A DNA stretch of 64,000 nucleotides from Puniceicoccaceae bacterium K14 (GTDB taxonomy: Bacteria > Verrucomicrobiota > Verrucomicrobiia > Opitutales > Opitutaceae): contig JAKYXN010000029.1 of the NCBI GenBank assembly GCA_022538095.1, positions 1 through 64,000 of the forward strand, read 5' to 3'. The translations under genes and the position numbers were made by a program. How positions within the stretch are numbered: position 1 is the first letter of the stretch; each line of letters starts with the position of its first letter. This document shows, one piece after another, positions 62,169 to 64,000 of this stretch. Under the pieces are notes generated by a model that searched no databases, was not told the DNA's origin, and was given only the letters and a program-made list of their open reading frames with translations.

Positions 62169-64000
62169 CTAACGATCACCTGCAAACATTTTCAACACGT
62201 GAGACGTTTCCCTTCCCACAAACGAACTCGGCCGCCCTTCCCACCAATCCTCATGACCTTTTCTAAAATATTCGGATAATGGATGTGCACTCTGCCCACC
62301 TGGCATTTGAAAGACTCCATCTGTCTCGTATCCTGGAGTGACTACCATTCTCTCCGAAGAAGTATAATCACCATCCACAACATTGATTGTCGTTCGGTCT
62401 CCAGATGCCGGCCTGTCTTCCATAACCAAAAACCGCCCAAAGAAAGGAAGAGACGAAGACATAGGATGCTTTATAACGAGGGGATTTTCATCTCCCCACT
62501 TAATGCTTCCCAAATCGAATTCGGAACCATGCCGATCAACGTATCCATCTAATTGCTTCTCTATACAAGCAACAAACTCCGACTGCCAGTCCTCGTACTC
62601 CGATGACATCAAGTATTCCGGGCGTTCGGAAACCAGCAACCAAAGAGGTTCCTCGAAACGAAATGCCGCCTTTCTAAAACCTCTATACTTGCTAAAGCAA
62701 TCCTTAAGCATCCTGCCCAGGACCTGATCAGCAACATGCTCGCGAAAATCACGAATCAATAAAAACGCAGCAGAATCGGCTCGAGCTTCACCATCCCAGT
62801 TATCCACAATTGCTAACATCTGCGAAAACCCACGGTTTTCAGGTGCATCACTCTCTTTGAGCGTTTCAACAAGAAGATCTCTCCAACGGAGATAAAAAGG
62901 TGCCTCTATATCCATTTGCATATCAAGCATGTCTACTTCAGAAACGGGATACTCCATCTCCACTAGCTTCGTCTTTATCTGGTACGATCGTGCTGGAGTA
63001 ATAACATCTCCATTGGTAATTTTTTGATAAACGGCATCGCCTGCAGCGCGATTATTCGCATTCCACAAATATCCATTATCCGGATTCGAAATTCTAGGAT
63101 ATCGATCAGCTTCAACATCGCTCCAGCTTGGATCAAATCGAGACGCTCGTATAGGCACTTCTCCTGAAAAGCTCCCCCTCTCAACAATTGCCCCCATCAA
63201 AGTCCATCCAATATCGCCCGAATTGTCAGCCACTATCACATTCAGTGTAGGGACCCTAATTTCTGGAGCAATGTCCAAGAATTCCTTTACCGAGGTCGCC
63301 TCTTCGAATTCCACTTGTTTCAAATTGATCCCAACTCCCTCCATAGCCCTCCAATGGAGTGCAAAAGAACGATTCATAAATTTTGCCTGCATAGGCCCCC
63401 AACGCGTATTCCTAACAACCAGCCTTTCATCAGCCGCACCTTTTACTTTGATGATTTCTTCTTTAACTTCGAATGCCTCGCTTCCCTCAGTGGTCAAGTA
63501 CCGACTATCGTCATTCGGATCAAATTCAATTTCGACCAGGTCAAGTGTATCCACTCGTGAATTAGTAAGTCCCCACGCAACCGAACGATTGCTTCCTATA
63601 ATCATCAATGGAAGTCCCGGAAGAGTTGCTCCAAATATATTAATAGGCCTCTCATCCACTTCGTACTCAAAATTCGCTCGATACCAAGTATTGGGGACCC
63701 CCAAATGAAGGTGCATATCATTCGCCAACATAGCCGCCCCACTTTCTGTCAACTCCCCAGAAATCGCCCAAGCGTTGCTACCCGGCACAGCATCTGAAAA
63801 ATTCTCATAATCCGGGTCTAGAGCATAATTCATCTGAAAAGGAGGCCTCTCCTCAAACGGTGCATTAACGTACGAAAAGCTTTCTCTACTTGGAATCGGC
63901 AATAGGGGCAATAGACTCCCATCCATTGCAGAATCCCAGTTCGAACCATTCTGTACAAAAAACGAAAATACATCAGACGGCAGACTCTCCTTCATGATAA
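62169..64000 (-). CDS. Penicillin acylase-type Ntn hydrolase (5' end outside the window)
   Basis: The frame stays open to the right window edge, so the N-terminal part (signal peptide and most of the alpha subunit) is missing. The visible 608 residues include the maturation site: VPGSNAWAISG places Ser at visible residue 73 as the first residue of the beta subunit and nucleophile, followed by LANDMHLHLGVPNTWY, which is typical of the family. Later elements (AWGLTNSRVDTLDLVEIEF, NAGDIGW-like NSGDIGWTLMGAIV, GYLWNANNR, DRTTINVVDGDY) support the assignment. Related periplasmic enzymes such as PvdQ remove the fatty acyl group from lipopeptide precursors. With a FAAL-initiated synthetase here, a similar deacylation is plausible. 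Confidence 0.85.
   Translation of the reverse strand, partial: IMKESLPSDVFSFFVQNGSNWDSAMDGSLLPLLPIPSRESFSYVNAPFEERPPFQMNYALDPDYENFSDAVPGSNAWAISGELTESGAAMLANDMHLHLGVPNTWYRANFEYEVDERPINIFGATLPGLPLMIIGSNRSVAWGLTNSRVDTLDLVEIEFDPNDDSRYLTTEGSEAFEVKEEIIKVKGAADERLVVRNTRWGPMQAKFMNRSFALHWRAMEGVGINLKQVEFEEATSVKEFLDIAPEIRVPTLNVIVADNSGDIGWTLMGAIVERGSFSGEVPIRASRFDPSWSDVEADRYPRISNPDNGYLWNANNRAAGDAVYQKITNGDVITPARSYQIKTKLVEMEYPVSEVDMLDMQMDIEAPFYLRWRDLLVETLKESDAPENRGFSQMLAIVDNWDGEARADSAAFLLIRDFREHVADQVLGRMLKDCFSKYRGFRKAAFRFEEPLWLLVSERPEYLMSSEYEDWQSEFVACIEKQLDGYVDRHGSEFDLGSIKWGDENPLVIKHPMSSSLPFFGRFLVMEDRPASGDRTTINVVDGDYTSSERMVVTPGYETDGVFQMPGGQSAHPLSEYFRKGHEDWWEGRPSSFVGRETSHVLKMFAGDR

Noticed and set aside
1-64000. 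CRISPR array, tRNA or rRNA genes
   Set aside because: No regularly spaced direct repeats, cloverleaf-like sequences or conserved rRNA stretches were noticed; repeated DNA comes from homologous NRPS domains.

Overview
The window is almost entirely one natural-product gene cluster. Every recognisable gene lies on the minus strand and is read right to left; the one exception is the tail of an IS transposase at the extreme left edge. The host is a Gram-negative bacterium, because there is a TolC-type outer-membrane channel, a HlyD/MacA-type adaptor, a Tat-exported subunit and a penicillin-acylase-type periplasmic hydrolase. The large ADOP-type permease, the WSPDG-repeat propeller protein, the many sulfotransferases, the alginate-lyase-like protein and a moderate G+C (by eye) would suit a marine Verrucomicrobiota-like or related bacterium. 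That placement is inference and weak. Most starts lack a clear Shine-Dalgarno sequence.

Layout from right (5' side) to left. (1) 64000-53327: a penicillin acylase-like hydrolase cut by the window edge, a type II thioesterase, and an export set (MacB-like ATPase, adaptor, TolC-like channel, ADOP permease, TolB/PD40-like propeller). (2) 53164-49758: a four-gene FkbK/FkbJ/FkbI/FkbH-like set that should make hydroxymalonyl-ACP; no O-methyltransferase is present. (3) 49774-14805: the assembly line. The 3155-aa protein is FAAL-ACP-C-A(Ser)-PCP-sulfotransferase-C-A(Gly-like)-PCP. It is followed by a KS-AT-ACP protein, a GMC oxidoreductase with a Tat-signal small subunit, a 1510-aa C-A(Gly-like)-PCP-degenerate E protein, a stand-alone sulfotransferase, and a 4725-aa C-A(Gly-like)-PCP-E, C-A(Ser)-PCP, C-A-PCP, C-A-PCP protein that has no thioesterase. 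(4) 14744-229: a decoration and export region with two papain/C39-like proteins of the type seen in NRPS clusters, a two-domain glycosyltransferase whose C-terminal half is exostosin (GT64)-like, an alginate-lyase-like protein, two near-duplicate sulfotransferases around an SGNH hydrolase, an MsbA-like exporter, a second glycosyltransferase-like protein and two further sulfotransferases.

Taken together, the genes suggest a fatty-acylated peptide-polyketide hybrid. An acyl-AMP ligase starts it on Ser and Gly, one hydroxymalonyl unit extends it, and five more amino acids follow. The product would then be glycosylated and repeatedly sulfated. One sulfation step is built into the synthetase directly behind the first Ser carrier domain. 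The fatty acyl end may be removed outside the cytoplasm by the penicillin acylase-like enzyme. How the finished chain leaves the last carrier domain is not obvious. No regulator, MbtH-like protein, phosphopantetheinyl transferase, tRNA, rRNA or CRISPR array was seen. No gene-free stretch exceeds 300 bases; the longest is about 220 bases (30317-30536).
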